From: Pelomonas sp966111775
GTDB lineage: Bacteria; Pseudomonadota; Gammaproteobacteria; Burkholderiales; Burkholderiaceae_C
Direction of reading: 5' to 3'
Length of the DNA: 64,000 nucleotides
Assembly: GCA_966111775.1 (NCBI GenBank)
Contig: CBHWBD010000001.1
Coordinates: 46,493 to 110,492, forward strand
The position numbers were made by a program, and so were the translations under genes. The notes beneath the pieces are model-generated. The model was not told the origin of the DNA. It was given only the letters and a program-made list of their open reading frames with translations, and made no database searches. This document shows, one piece after another, positions 54,193-62,938 of the stretch (positions are counted from its first letter, which is position 1; each line of letters starts with the position of its first letter).

Positions 54193-55356
54193 TCAGCCCT
54201 TGCGGCGGTTGTAGACGTCGAAGACGACGGCGGCCAGCAGCACCACACCCTTGATGACCTGCTGCCACTCGATGCCGATGCCCAGGATGGACATGCCGTT
54301 GTTCATGACGCCCATGACGAAGGCGCCGATGACGGCGCCCGTCACCTTGCCCACGCCGCCCGAGGCCGAGGCGCCGCCGATGAAGCAGGCGGCGATGACG
54401 TCGAGCTCGAAGCCCAGCCCCGCCTTGGGCGTGGCCGTGTTCAGGCGTGCAGCGAACACCAGGCCGGCCAGGGCGGCCATGACGCCCATGTTGATGAAGC
54501 ACAGCAGGGTCAGCCGCTCCGTCGGGATGCCCGACAGGCGCGCCGCGCGCTCGTTGCCGCCCAGCGCGTAGATGCGCCGGCCCAGCGTCGTGCGCCGCGT
54601 GACGAAGACGAAGACGCCGATCAGCACCGCCATCAGCAGCAGCACATTGGGCAGGCCCTTGTAGGAGGCCAGCAGCCAGACCAGGGTGCCCAGGGCCGCG
54701 CTCTGGGCGGCGAGTCGCAGCAGGAACAAGGGCAGGGGCTCGGCCGTGGCGCCCAGGGCGGTGGCCTTGCGGCGCATCAGCAGCTCGCGCAAGGCCAGCA
54801 GGGCGACGCCACCCCAACCCAGGGCCAGCGAAGTCAGGTGGCCTTCGCCGCCACCGATTTCGGGCAGGAAGCCGCTAGCCAGCGCCTGGAAGCTGTCGGG
54901 GAAGGGACCGATGGACTGGCCGCGCAGCAGGGCCAGGGCCAGGCCCTTGAAGACCAGCATGCCGGCCAGCGTGACGATGAAGGAGGGGATCTTCAGCCAG
55001 GCGACGAAGGCGCCCTGCACGGCGCCGATGACGGCGCCGGCCGCAAGACAGGCCAGCATCGCCGGCAGCACCGGCCATTCCATGTCCACCATCAGCACGG
55101 CGGCGAGGGCGCCGACGAAGCCGCAGACCGAGCCGACCGAGAGGTCGATGTGACCCGCCACGATGACGAGCAGCATGCCCAGCGCCATCACGACGATGTA
55201 GCTGTTCTGCAGGAAGAGGTTGGTCAGGTTGAGCGGCTGCAGCAGGGTGCCTTCGGTGAGCACCTGGAAGAAGCCCATGATGGCGACCAGGGACAGCAGC
55301 ATGCCGTAGTCGCGCAGGTGCGAAGCCAGGAAGTTGCGCAGGGAAGAGGGGAGCAT
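54193..55356 (-). CDS. mmsB: Multiple-monosaccharide ABC transporter permease
   Basis: Inner-membrane permease of 387 residues with a long central loop at about 175-215, as in GguB/XylH proteins and longer than RbsC. Motifs are VIVAGHIDLSVGSVCGFVGA, WLKIPSFIVTLAGML and ALGGNERAARLSGIPTER. The ATG at 55356 starts a reasonable N-terminal cytosolic segment; the longer frame is shadow. It lies 8 bp after the ATPase gene. Confidence 0.92.
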   Translation of the reverse strand: MLPSSLRNFLASHLRDYGMLLSLVAIMGFFQVLTEGTLLQPLNLTNLFLQNSYIVVMALGMLLVIVAGHIDLSVGSVCGFVGALAAVLMVDMEWPVLPAMLACLAAGAVIGAVQGAFVAWLKIPSFIVTLAGMLVFKGLALALLRGQSIGPFPDSFQALASGFLPEIGGGEGHLTSLALGWGGVALLALRELLMRRKATALGATAEPLPLFLLRLAAQSAALGTLVWLLASYKGLPNVLLLMAVLIGVFVFVTRRTTLGRRIYALGGNERAARLSGIPTERLTLLCFINMGVMAALAGLVFAARLNTATPKAGLGFELDVIAACFIGGASASGGVGKVTGAVIGAFVMGVMNNGMSILGIGIEWQQVIKGVVLLAAVVFDVYNRRKG

Positions 55357-55364
55357 GGCGGGGT

Positions 55365-56906
55365 TCAGTGGGTGCCCAACAGGGCGTGCATGACGGTTTC
55401 CTGGGTGGCGCCGGCGGCCGGCATCTCGCCGACGAATTCGCCCTCGTTCATCAGGTAGAGGCGGTCGCACATGCCGAGCAGTTCCGGCAGTTCGGAGGAG
55501 ATCATCAGGATGGCCCGGCCCTGGGCCGCGAGCTCGGCGATGAGGCTGTAGATCTCGAACTTGGCACCGACGTCGATGCCGCGCGTCGGCTCGTCGAGGA
55601 TGAGCAGCTCGGGGTCGGTGAACAGCCATTTGGACAGCACGACCTTCTGCTGGTTGCCCCCCGACAGGTCGCCCACGGGCTGCTCGACGCTGGCGCAGCG
55701 GGTGGCCATGCGACGCCGGAAATCGTTGGCCACGGCGTGCTCGCCGGCCTCGTCGATGACGCCGGCGCGCGACACGCCTTCCAGCCGGCTCAAGGAGGTG
55801 TTGCGGGCGATGCTCTCCTGCAGCACCAGGCCCAGGCCCTTGCGGTCCTCGGTGACATAGGCCAGGCCGGAGCGGATGGCGCGCCTAACGCTCGAGACAT
55901 CGACCTGCCGGCCCCTCATCCAGGCGGAGCCACGGATGCGCCGCCCCCACGAGCGGCCGAAGACGCTCATGGCCAGCTCGGTGCGGCCGGCGCCCATCAG
56001 GCCGGCGATGCCGACGATCTCGCCGCGGCGCACGTTCAGGTTCACGCCCTTGACCGCCTCGCGGCCGACGTGCAGTGGGTGTTCCACCCACCAGTCCTTC
56101 AGCTCGAACAGCACCTCGCCGGGGTTGGACTGGCGGCGCGGATAGCGGTCCTGCATCTCGCGGCCCACCATGGCGCGCACGATCTCGGCCTCGGCGGGCG
56201 GGGCATGGCGACAGTCCATGGTCGAGACGGTCGAGCCATCGCGCAACACCGTGATGGCGTCGGCCACGGCGGCGATCTCGTTGAGCTTGTGCGAGATCAG
56301 CACGCAGGCCACGTCGCGGCTGCGCAGCTTCTTGAGCAGCTCCAGCAGCGCCGCGCTGTCGTCCTCGTTGAGGCTGGCCGTCGGCTCGTCGAGGATGAGC
56401 AGCCGCACGTCCTTGGCCAGGGCCTTGGCGATCTCCACCAACTGCTGCTTGCCGACGCCGAGGTCATCCACCAGGGTGTGGGGCGAGTCCGTCAGGCCGA
56501 CCTGGCGCAGCAACTCGACGGCGCGCTGGTGGGTGCGCTCCCAGTCGATGATGCCGTGGCGCGCCTGCTCATGGCCGAGGAAGAGGTTCTCGGCGATGGA
56601 CAGCTGCGGGATCAGCGCCAGCTCCTGGTGGATGATGACGATGCCACGGGCCTCGCTGTCGCGGATGCCCGCGAAGCGCTGCAACTGGCCGTCGAACCAG
56701 ATCTCGCCCTCGTAGTCGGGGTGCGGATAGACGCCCGACAGCACCTTCATCAGCGTCGACTTGCCGGCGCCGTTCTCGCCGATGACGGCATGGATCTCGC
56801 CGGGCCGCACCGCGAGGTCGACCTGGCGCAGGGCCACCACGCCGTGGAATTTCTTGCCGATGGCGCGCATCTCCAGCAGCGCGTCCGGCTGCACCTGGGC
56901 TTGCAT
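55365..56906 (-). CDS. mmsA: Multiple-monosaccharide ABC transporter ATPase
   Basis: Double ATPase of 513 residues: GENGAGKSTLMKVLSGVYP, LGVGKQQLVEIAKAL, LILDEPTASL in the first half and LMGAGRTELAMSVFG, LSGGNQQKVVLSKWL, LILDEPTRGIDVG in the second. HPDYEGEIWFDG near 65 is typical of the xylose/GguA branch. The ATG at 56906 overlaps the ChvE stop as TGATG. It powers the ChvE-type importer. Confidence 0.93.
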   Translation of the reverse strand: MQAQVQPDALLEMRAIGKKFHGVVALRQVDLAVRPGEIHAVIGENGAGKSTLMKVLSGVYPHPDYEGEIWFDGQLQRFAGIRDSEARGIVIIHQELALIPQLSIAENLFLGHEQARHGIIDWERTHQRAVELLRQVGLTDSPHTLVDDLGVGKQQLVEIAKALAKDVRLLILDEPTASLNEDDSAALLELLKKLRSRDVACVLISHKLNEIAAVADAITVLRDGSTVSTMDCRHAPPAEAEIVRAMVGREMQDRYPRRQSNPGEVLFELKDWWVEHPLHVGREAVKGVNLNVRRGEIVGIAGLMGAGRTELAMSVFGRSWGRRIRGSAWMRGRQVDVSSVRRAIRSGLAYVTEDRKGLGLVLQESIARNTSLSRLEGVSRAGVIDEAGEHAVANDFRRRMATRCASVEQPVGDLSGGNQQKVVLSKWLFTDPELLILDEPTRGIDVGAKFEIYSLIAELAAQGRAILMISSELPELLGMCDRLYLMNEGEFVGEMPAAGATQETVMHALLGTH

Positions 56907-57967
56907 CACTTCAGCTGGCTTTCCTTGTAGTAGCCACTGTCGACGAGGACCGACTTCAGGTTCGTCGAATCGACGGCCACGGGTTTGAGCAGATAGGACG
57001 GCACGACCTTGACGCCGTTGTTGTAGGTCTTGGTGTCGTTGACCTGTGGCGTGTGGCCCGAGAGGGCGGCGTCCACCAGGTCGGCCGTGACCTTGGCGAG
57101 CTGGCGGGTGTCCTTGAAAACGGTGGAGGTCTGGTCGCCGCGCAGGATGGCCTTGACCGAGGGCAGGTCGGCGTCCTGGCCGGTGATGACGGGCATGGGC
57201 TGGCTGGGCGTGCCATAGCCGACGCCCTTCAGCGAGGAGATGATGCCGATGGACAGGATGTCGGCCGGCGCCAGCACGGCATGCAGCTTCTCCTTGCCGT
57301 AGAAGGCCGACATCAGGTTGTCCATGCGGGCCTGGGCGGTGGCGCCGTCCCAGCGCAGGATGCCCACCTTCATCGCGCCTAGCTGCTTGCTGCGCACCAC
57401 CAGCTTGCCGCTGTCGAGGTAGGGCTTCAGCACGCTCATGGCGCCGTCGTAGAAGAAGCCGGAGTTGTTGTCGTCGGGCGAGCCGGCGAAGAGCTCGATG
57501 TTGAACGGGCCCTTGCCCTGCTTGAGGCCGAGCTTGTCGACGATGGAATTGGCCTGCAGCACGCCGACCTGGAAGTTGTCGAAGGTGGCGTAGTAGTCGA
57601 CATTCGCGGAGCCGCGGATCAGGCGGTCGTAGGCGACGACCTTGACGCCCTTCTCGGCCGCCTTCTTCAGCGTGCTCGACAGCGTGCTGCCGTCGATGGA
57701 GGCGATGACCAGGGCCTTGACGCCCTTGGTCACCATGTTCTCGACCTGGGACAGCTGGACGGGGATCTCGTCGTCGGCGTACTGAAGGTCGGTGTTGTAG
57801 CCCAGGGCCTTGAACGCCTTGACCATGTTGTCGCCATCGGCGATCCAGCGCTGCGAGCTCTTGGTTGGCATGGCGATGCCGATGGTGCCCTTGCTCTGGG
57901 CCAGCACGGCGGCGGATGGGGCCATGCTCAGCAGCAGGCCGAGGGCGAGGAAGGTGGTGCGGCGCAT
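56906..57967 (-). CDS. chvE: ChvE-type multiple sugar-binding protein
   Basis: Periplasmic binding protein of 353 residues with a signal peptide at about 1-23. It follows Agrobacterium ChvE closely: LQYADDEIPVQLSQVENMV, VLVIASIDG-type segment (ALVIASIDGSTLSST), YATFDNFQVGVLQANSI, NIELFAGSPDDNNS, VITGQDADLPSVKAI and the VVPSYLLKPVAV end. ChvE binds galactose, glucose, arabinose and xylose, which suits products of xylan and xyloglucan. It begins the chvE-mmsA-mmsB unit 30 bp after the esterase gene. Confidence 0.94.
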   Translation of the reverse strand: MRRTTFLALGLLLSMAPSAAVLAQSKGTIGIAMPTKSSQRWIADGDNMVKAFKALGYNTDLQYADDEIPVQLSQVENMVTKGVKALVIASIDGSTLSSTLKKAAEKGVKVVAYDRLIRGSANVDYYATFDNFQVGVLQANSIVDKLGLKQGKGPFNIELFAGSPDDNNSGFFYDGAMSVLKPYLDSGKLVVRSKQLGAMKVGILRWDGATAQARMDNLMSAFYGKEKLHAVLAPADILSIGIISSLKGVGYGTPSQPMPVITGQDADLPSVKAILRGDQTSTVFKDTRQLAKVTADLVDAALSGHTPQVNDTKTYNNGVKVVPSYLLKPVAVDSTNLKSVLVDSGYYKESQLK

Positions 57968-57997
57968 GTCGTCTCCTTGTGTGTGTATGGGCGAGGC

Positions 57998-58915
57998 TCA
58001 GCGGAACAGCCGCTGGGCGAAGTGGTAGAGGTTCTCGGCCCAGCTCTCGCGGTCGTGGCCGTACTCATCGACGTTCCAGAGGTGCGGAACGCCCAGGTCC
58101 TTCAGCTGGCGGTGCATGGCCTGCGAGACGTTGATCAGGCCGTCCCGGTTGCCGCAGGACAGATAGACCAGCTTGAAGCCGCCCTTGCCGCGCAGCAGCT
58201 CGGCGGCGGGGCGGGTGTTGGGCGCGGAGGAGAAACCGCCGACCCAGGCAAAGGCCTCGGGGTGGCTGAGGCCGAAGTTCAGCGACTGGCCACCGCCCAT
58301 CGAGAGGCCGGCGATGGCGCGGTGGTCGGCATCGGCGACGGTGGCGTACTTGGCGTCGACCGCCGGGATCAGGGACTGCAGCAGATCGGCCTCGAAGCTG
58401 GCGAAGGCGGCGATGTGCTCGGGCGTGAAGGTCTGGTCGGGAGCCGGCGGCTTGTCATCGGGCCGGGCTCGGCCATTGGGCATGACGACGATCATGGGCT
58501 GGGCCTGGCCTTGGGCGAGCAGCCGGTCCAGCACGGCGGTGGCGCGGACATAGCCGCGCCACTCGTGCTGGTTGCCGCCGATGCCGTGCAGCAGATAGAG
58601 CACGGGGTAGCGGCGCTCGGCCGAATAGCCGGCGGGCAGATAGACCAGGGCCTGGCGCCGGGTCTTGGTGACGGCCGAGTCGTAGCCGAAATCGACGACC
58701 TGACCCTGCGCGAAGGCCGGGTTGGCATCGTCAAAGCCCGCGGGCGGCTTGGCGAAGGTGCGCACATCGTCCGCCGCCAGCACCACGGCGCGGTTGAAAT
58801 TGGCCCGCGCCTCGGCCTGGCCGGGTGCCTCCTGGGCCTGGGCGGCGGTGGCGATCAGCAGGGCCAGCAGGGTTGCACGGCGCTTCAGGCGGCTGTAGGT
58901 GGGATGGTTTTTCAT
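57998..58915 (-). CDS. CE1-type esterase (feruloyl or acetyl-xylan)
   Basis: Exported alpha/beta hydrolase of 305 residues with a signal peptide at about 10-28. The ATG at 58915 overlaps the GH62 stop as ATGA. Fold markers are LVYLPAGYSAERRYPVLYLL, HGIGGNQHEW, the nucleophile elbow AIAGLSMGGGQSL (Ser), and a C-terminal His in DEYGHDRESW. It matches the esterase-D/CE1 group that includes XynZ-type feruloyl esterases. Next to GH62, removal of ferulate or acetate from arabinoxylan is likely. Confidence 0.88.
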   Translation of the reverse strand: MKNHPTYSRLKRRATLLALLIATAAQAQEAPGQAEARANFNRAVVLAADDVRTFAKPPAGFDDANPAFAQGQVVDFGYDSAVTKTRRQALVYLPAGYSAERRYPVLYLLHGIGGNQHEWRGYVRATAVLDRLLAQGQAQPMIVVMPNGRARPDDKPPAPDQTFTPEHIAAFASFEADLLQSLIPAVDAKYATVADADHRAIAGLSMGGGQSLNFGLSHPEAFAWVGGFSSAPNTRPAAELLRGKGGFKLVYLSCGNRDGLINVSQAMHRQLKDLGVPHLWNVDEYGHDRESWAENLYHFAQRLFR

Positions 58916-59982
58916 TTGCTGCACAGTTCACTGATGGCGTTGGGGGTCGTGGCGGTGATCAGGCCCAGCCGGTAGGGCAGCTCGATGTATTCGTATTTCC
59001 TGCCCTTTTCCATGTCCAGGCCTTGGTACAGGAATCTCAGCGGCTTGCAGGGGTCGATGGTCAGCGCCTGGTCGAACCCGTCGCGGATCAGTTCGCCGTG
59101 GGACACGCCCTCCGACCAGACCCGGCCGTTGAACTTGACGTTTTCCGCGCTGGCGAACATGTTCATTTCGCCGGGCAGGGGCTGCCACTTTCCGTCCAGG
59201 CGATCGGCCGTCCAGGCGCGGAAATACCGCCCGCTCGGCCGCATGGCCTCGACCAGCGTCAGGTATTTATTCGTGCCAGCGATCTTGTAGGTATTGCTGG
59301 CCTCGAACAGGTCCTCGCGTTTTTCCTTCATGGCAACGACCGGCTCGGAGAAGCCTTGAGGGAAACGCTCGATCGCCGTTTCGGCGCGGAAGAAGCTGCC
59401 CCCGTCGTTGGTGAAAAAGAGGTGGCACTTGGCGTCGTCGCAGATGATCCAGAAGTCCAGCCACGCCGCCTGGCCCTTGGCGTCTTTCACGCTGTCGGGA
59501 ACGCTGGCGTAGAAGGGCTTGGGCGCCGTCCAAGAGCTGGGATCGTTGATGTCCTGGGTCGTGGAGTACAGCGGATCGCCGCCCTGATAGATCAGATACC
59601 AGAGCTTCTGCGGCGCGAAGTAGAAGACCTGGGGCGCAGCACGGTAGCCGGGCCCGATGGGCGACTTGTCGAGCATGAAGAGAGGGGCCCGGGGCGCCTC
59701 CTCCCAGGTGGCGAAGCTGGTGTAGGCCATGCCCCAGCCGTTCTTGCCCGCCGTCGTCATGAGGACGTGATAGCGGCCGTCGTGGTAGACGATGGAAGGG
59801 TCCTTGACGCCAAAGACATGCTTGGCATCGGCTGGCGGCCTGATCAGCGGCTCGCTGGATTTCCATTCGAAGGCCGGCGCCCACTGCGCAGGTTCCGCCG
59901 CGTGAGCCAGGGCGCTCAGCGCCAGACAGGACGCGAACCACAGGGTGATGAAACCGCCGAGGAAGGACTTGGGCTCAGGCAT
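58912..59982 (-). CDS. GH62 alpha-L-arabinofuranosidase
   Basis: Secreted inverting arabinofuranosidase of 356 residues, signal peptide at about 1-29. The five-bladed propeller has the base in GVKDPSIVYHDG (Asp61), a central Asp in AAWLDFWIICDD, and the acid in EDLFEASNTYKI (Glu227). GRYFRAWTADRLDGKW is typical of GH62 and distinguishes it from GH43. These enzymes remove arabinose from singly substituted xylose of arabinoxylan. The gene is linked with the CE1 esterase and a sugar symporter. Confidence 0.92.
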   Translation of the reverse strand: MPEPKSFLGGFITLWFASCLALSALAHAAEPAQWAPAFEWKSSEPLIRPPADAKHVFGVKDPSIVYHDGRYHVLMTTAGKNGWGMAYTSFATWEEAPRAPLFMLDKSPIGPGYRAAPQVFYFAPQKLWYLIYQGGDPLYSTTQDINDPSSWTAPKPFYASVPDSVKDAKGQAAWLDFWIICDDAKCHLFFTNDGGSFFRAETAIERFPQGFSEPVVAMKEKREDLFEASNTYKIAGTNKYLTLVEAMRPSGRYFRAWTADRLDGKWQPLPGEMNMFASAENVKFNGRVWSEGVSHGELIRDGFDQALTIDPCKPLRFLYQGLDMEKGRKYEYIELPYRLGLITATTPNAISELCSK

Positions 59983-60027
59983 GGTGTCGGTGCTGGATGC
60001 TTTGCGAGTTTCGGTGGGGGGGCGTCA

Positions 60028-61443
60028 TCAGACCATCCCGCGCCGGGCTTCGAGGCCGATGCGGATTTCGTTCAGCCGCTGCTCTGTCAGCTGGAAGCGC
60101 AGGATCACCACAATCGCCACCAGCAGCCCGAGGGTCGGAATGCCGGACAGCAGCACGCGGATCATGAAGAGAGCGTCATCGCCCTGCACCGGCAGCTTGG
60201 AGTTGAAACCAGTGAACTGCAGGATCCAACCCGAGGCGCCGTTGCCCAGCGCCAGCCCCAACTTGTTGATCCAGGACTGACAAGCCGAGAACGAGCCTTC
60301 GCGGCGCTGTCCGGTCTCCAACTCGTCGTGGTCGATGATGTCGGCCAGGGCAGAGCCGTAGATGGTCCAGAAGCCCGCACCCGTGAAGGCCACGCAGCCG
60401 CTGGCCAGCAGCTGCAGCCATGGCAGCTGAGGGTTGTAGAAGAACCAGTCGCCGATGAAGGCGCAGATGGCCAGTGACAGAATAACGGCCAGTGCATTGC
60501 GCTTGCCCCAATGGCGCGCCAGCCAGCCGGCAAACGGGATGCCGGCCAGGCCCATCACCATGCCCGACACGCCCATGGCCGAGTTCCATTGCGTCCCCCG
60601 CGCGACGTCGCCGCCACAGACGTAATACAGGGTCGTGTAGTAGCCCAGCGTGCCCACCATCGCAGTGGCCAGGCCATAGGCCAGCATGGTGCCCAGCAGC
60701 ATGCGGAAGGGCCGGTTGCGCAGCGTGCGGTAGAGAGTGTCCTTGAAGGGCACCTTGTTGAACGTCTGGGTCACCACCACCTTCTCGTAGTAGCGCTCCT
60801 TGACGATGAAGAACATAGCCAGCGAGATCGCCACCATGATGGCGCCCAGGATGGAGGTGTAGACCTGGGCGCCGAGCAGGATGTCCGGCTTGCCGTCTGC
60901 GCCATTGAAGTAGGCCAGCGTCGTGAATTGGGCCGCCACAAACATGCCCAGCTCGGGAATCTTCTGGATCGCGTTCTTGATCGACATGACGCTGGTGCGC
61001 TCGTGATAGTCGGGCGTCATCTCCGAGCCGAGGCTGACCCAAGGCATGTTGAAGCAGGCCATCACCGGCACGTAGAGCGCCAGCGACACCAGGATGAAGA
61101 TGAAGTACTCGGTGTTGCTCCAGCCCTTGCCCACGGCGAACATCAGTGGCAAGCCGATACCGGCGAGCACGCCGCCCAACAGCATGAAGGGTCGCCGGCG
61201 GCCCCAGCGGGTGCGGGTGTTGTCGGACAGCCAGCCGAAGAAGGCGTCGGAGGCGGCGTCGATGAAGATCTTGATTCCCAGCGCGGTGGAGATCAGACCT
61301 GGCGCCACGCCCAGGCCAACGTTGAATACATGGAAGGCGAGGGACTGGTAGAGCCAGTGTCCCCACATGTCCAGGAAAGAACCCAGGCCGTAGCCCAGCT
61401 TCTGCGGCATCGGGACACGGTCCCGCGTTACGGTGGTGGTCAT
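60028..61443 (-). CDS. GPH-family sugar:cation symporter
   Basis: Inner-membrane transporter of 471 residues with about 12 segments. The signature GIKIFIDAASDAFFGWLSD followed by NTRTRWGRRRPFMLLG is that of the glycoside-pentoside-hexuronide symporters. The ATG at 61443 precedes the first segment; the longer frame is rejected. Flanked by GH1 and GH62, the substrate may be xylosides, cellobiose-like dimers or arabinoxylan oligosaccharides for cytosolic GH1. Confidence 0.92.
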   Translation of the reverse strand: MTTTVTRDRVPMPQKLGYGLGSFLDMWGHWLYQSLAFHVFNVGLGVAPGLISTALGIKIFIDAASDAFFGWLSDNTRTRWGRRRPFMLLGGVLAGIGLPLMFAVGKGWSNTEYFIFILVSLALYVPVMACFNMPWVSLGSEMTPDYHERTSVMSIKNAIQKIPELGMFVAAQFTTLAYFNGADGKPDILLGAQVYTSILGAIMVAISLAMFFIVKERYYEKVVVTQTFNKVPFKDTLYRTLRNRPFRMLLGTMLAYGLATAMVGTLGYYTTLYYVCGGDVARGTQWNSAMGVSGMVMGLAGIPFAGWLARHWGKRNALAVILSLAICAFIGDWFFYNPQLPWLQLLASGCVAFTGAGFWTIYGSALADIIDHDELETGQRREGSFSACQSWINKLGLALGNGASGWILQFTGFNSKLPVQGDDALFMIRVLLSGIPTLGLLVAIVVILRFQLTEQRLNEIRIGLEARRGMV

Positions 61444-61457
61444 GGCGGCGTCCGGGC

Positions 61458-62903
61458 TCACAGGATGGTGCGCGTGCGCATCACGTCGGCGTAATAGCGC
61501 GCCGACAGCTTGGGGGTCCTCACCTGGGTCGCGTAGTCGCAGTGCACGATGCCGAAGCGGCGCTGGTAGCCGTCTTCCCATTCGTAGTTGTCGATGAAGC
61601 TCCACAGGAAGTAGCCGTGCAGCGGCACGCCGTCGCCGATGGCGCGGTGGGCTTCGCGCAGGTGGTTGCGCAGGAAGTCGCGGCGGTGCAGGTCCAGCAC
61701 CTCGCCGTTCACCACCGGCTCGTCGTTGTAGCCGCAGCCGTTCTCGGTGATGTAGAGCGACTGGTGGCCGTAGCACTCGGCCGCAAAACGCGTGGCCCAG
61801 TAGATGGACTGGGGCGCGATGTGCAGCCAGGGGCTGTCGGCGCGCGGGTAGTTGGCCGGCAGCGGCACCGCCTCCCAGGCCGCGCCGTTCTTGGCGGCGC
61901 GCACATAGGTGCCGGTGTAGATGTTCAGGCCGAGGTGGTCGGTGGGCCCGCTGATGAGGTCGAAGTCGCCGGTGCGCACGTCCGGCGCGTCGGGGCCGAC
62001 GCGCTGCAGATAGCTCTCGGGATAGCGGCCGGCATGCATGGCCCCCAGCACATGGGCGTTCTTTTCCAGGAACCAGGCCTTTGCGGCGGCGATGTCGGCC
62101 GGCGTTTCGGTGACGGGGATGCAGACATCGAGGTTGTCCGTCAGGCCCACCTCGGCACCGGCACCGCCGAACTCGCGCACCGCGCGCACGCCGTGGCCGT
62201 GGCAGAGCAGGGCGTGGTGGAAGGTCTGGTTGACGACGGCCGCGCTCTCCTGGCGGCCCGGCGCCTTGTTGCCATAGCCATAGGCCAACTGCGTGAAGCA
62301 GCGGATCTCGTTCATCGTGATCCAGTGCTTGACCTCGCCGGCGAAGGCCTTGACGACGGTGTCGGCATAGCGGGCGAAGGCATCCACCGTCACGCGCGAG
62401 GTCCAGCCGCCGCGGTCTTCCAGGGCCTGGGGCAGGTCCCAGTGGAACAACGTGACCCAGGGCGTGATGCCGTGCCTCTTCATGCTGGCAAACAGCCGGC
62501 GATAGAAGTCCAGGCCAGCCTGGTTGATCTCACCGTCGCCGTTGGGGTAGATGCGCGGCCAGGCCAGTGACAGTCGGTAGTTCTTGACCCCCAGCGAGGC
62601 CATCAGCGCGAAGTCTTCGTCGAAGCGGTTGTAGTGGTCGCAGGCGACGTCGAGGGTGTCGCAGTCGTGCACCTTGCCGGGCTGGCGGCTGAAGCGGTCC
62701 CAGATGGATTCACCCTTGCCGTCGGTGAAGGCGGCGCCTTCGATCTGCGGGGCGGCGGCGGCAACGCCGAAGACGAAGTCGGCGGGGAAGGGGCTGGAGT
62801 AGGTCACGATGTCGTTGTCAATCAAGTCGTCGCCCTCGGCGATGGGGGCGGTGGCGGCAATGCCTCTGACGAGGTCGGCCATGAAGGAGGTCGAATCGGT
62901 CAT
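61458..62903 (-). CDS. GH1 beta-glucosidase
   Basis: Cytosolic retaining beta-glycosidase of 481 residues. The nucleophile is in LYITENGCG (Glu387) and the acid/base in WITMNEIRCF (Glu199), where most GH1 enzymes have NEP; the Pro is replaced by Ile. QIEGAAFTDGKGESIWD near 53 is the glycone-binding region. A 38-residue N-terminal extension (up to PFPADFVFG) precedes the usual GH1 start and is not a signal peptide; a shorter start is possible. It would split disaccharides brought in by the symporter 13 bp downstream. Confidence 0.93.
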   Translation of the reverse strand: MTDSTSFMADLVRGIAATAPIAEGDDLIDNDIVTYSSPFPADFVFGVAAAAPQIEGAAFTDGKGESIWDRFSRQPGKVHDCDTLDVACDHYNRFDEDFALMASLGVKNYRLSLAWPRIYPNGDGEINQAGLDFYRRLFASMKRHGITPWVTLFHWDLPQALEDRGGWTSRVTVDAFARYADTVVKAFAGEVKHWITMNEIRCFTQLAYGYGNKAPGRQESAAVVNQTFHHALLCHGHGVRAVREFGGAGAEVGLTDNLDVCIPVTETPADIAAAKAWFLEKNAHVLGAMHAGRYPESYLQRVGPDAPDVRTGDFDLISGPTDHLGLNIYTGTYVRAAKNGAAWEAVPLPANYPRADSPWLHIAPQSIYWATRFAAECYGHQSLYITENGCGYNDEPVVNGEVLDLHRRDFLRNHLREAHRAIGDGVPLHGYFLWSFIDNYEWEDGYQRRFGIVHCDYATQVRTPKLSARYYADVMRTRTIL

Positions 62904-62938
62904 GGCGGTCCTGCGATCAGTGGCCGGCGCTGGCGGGT

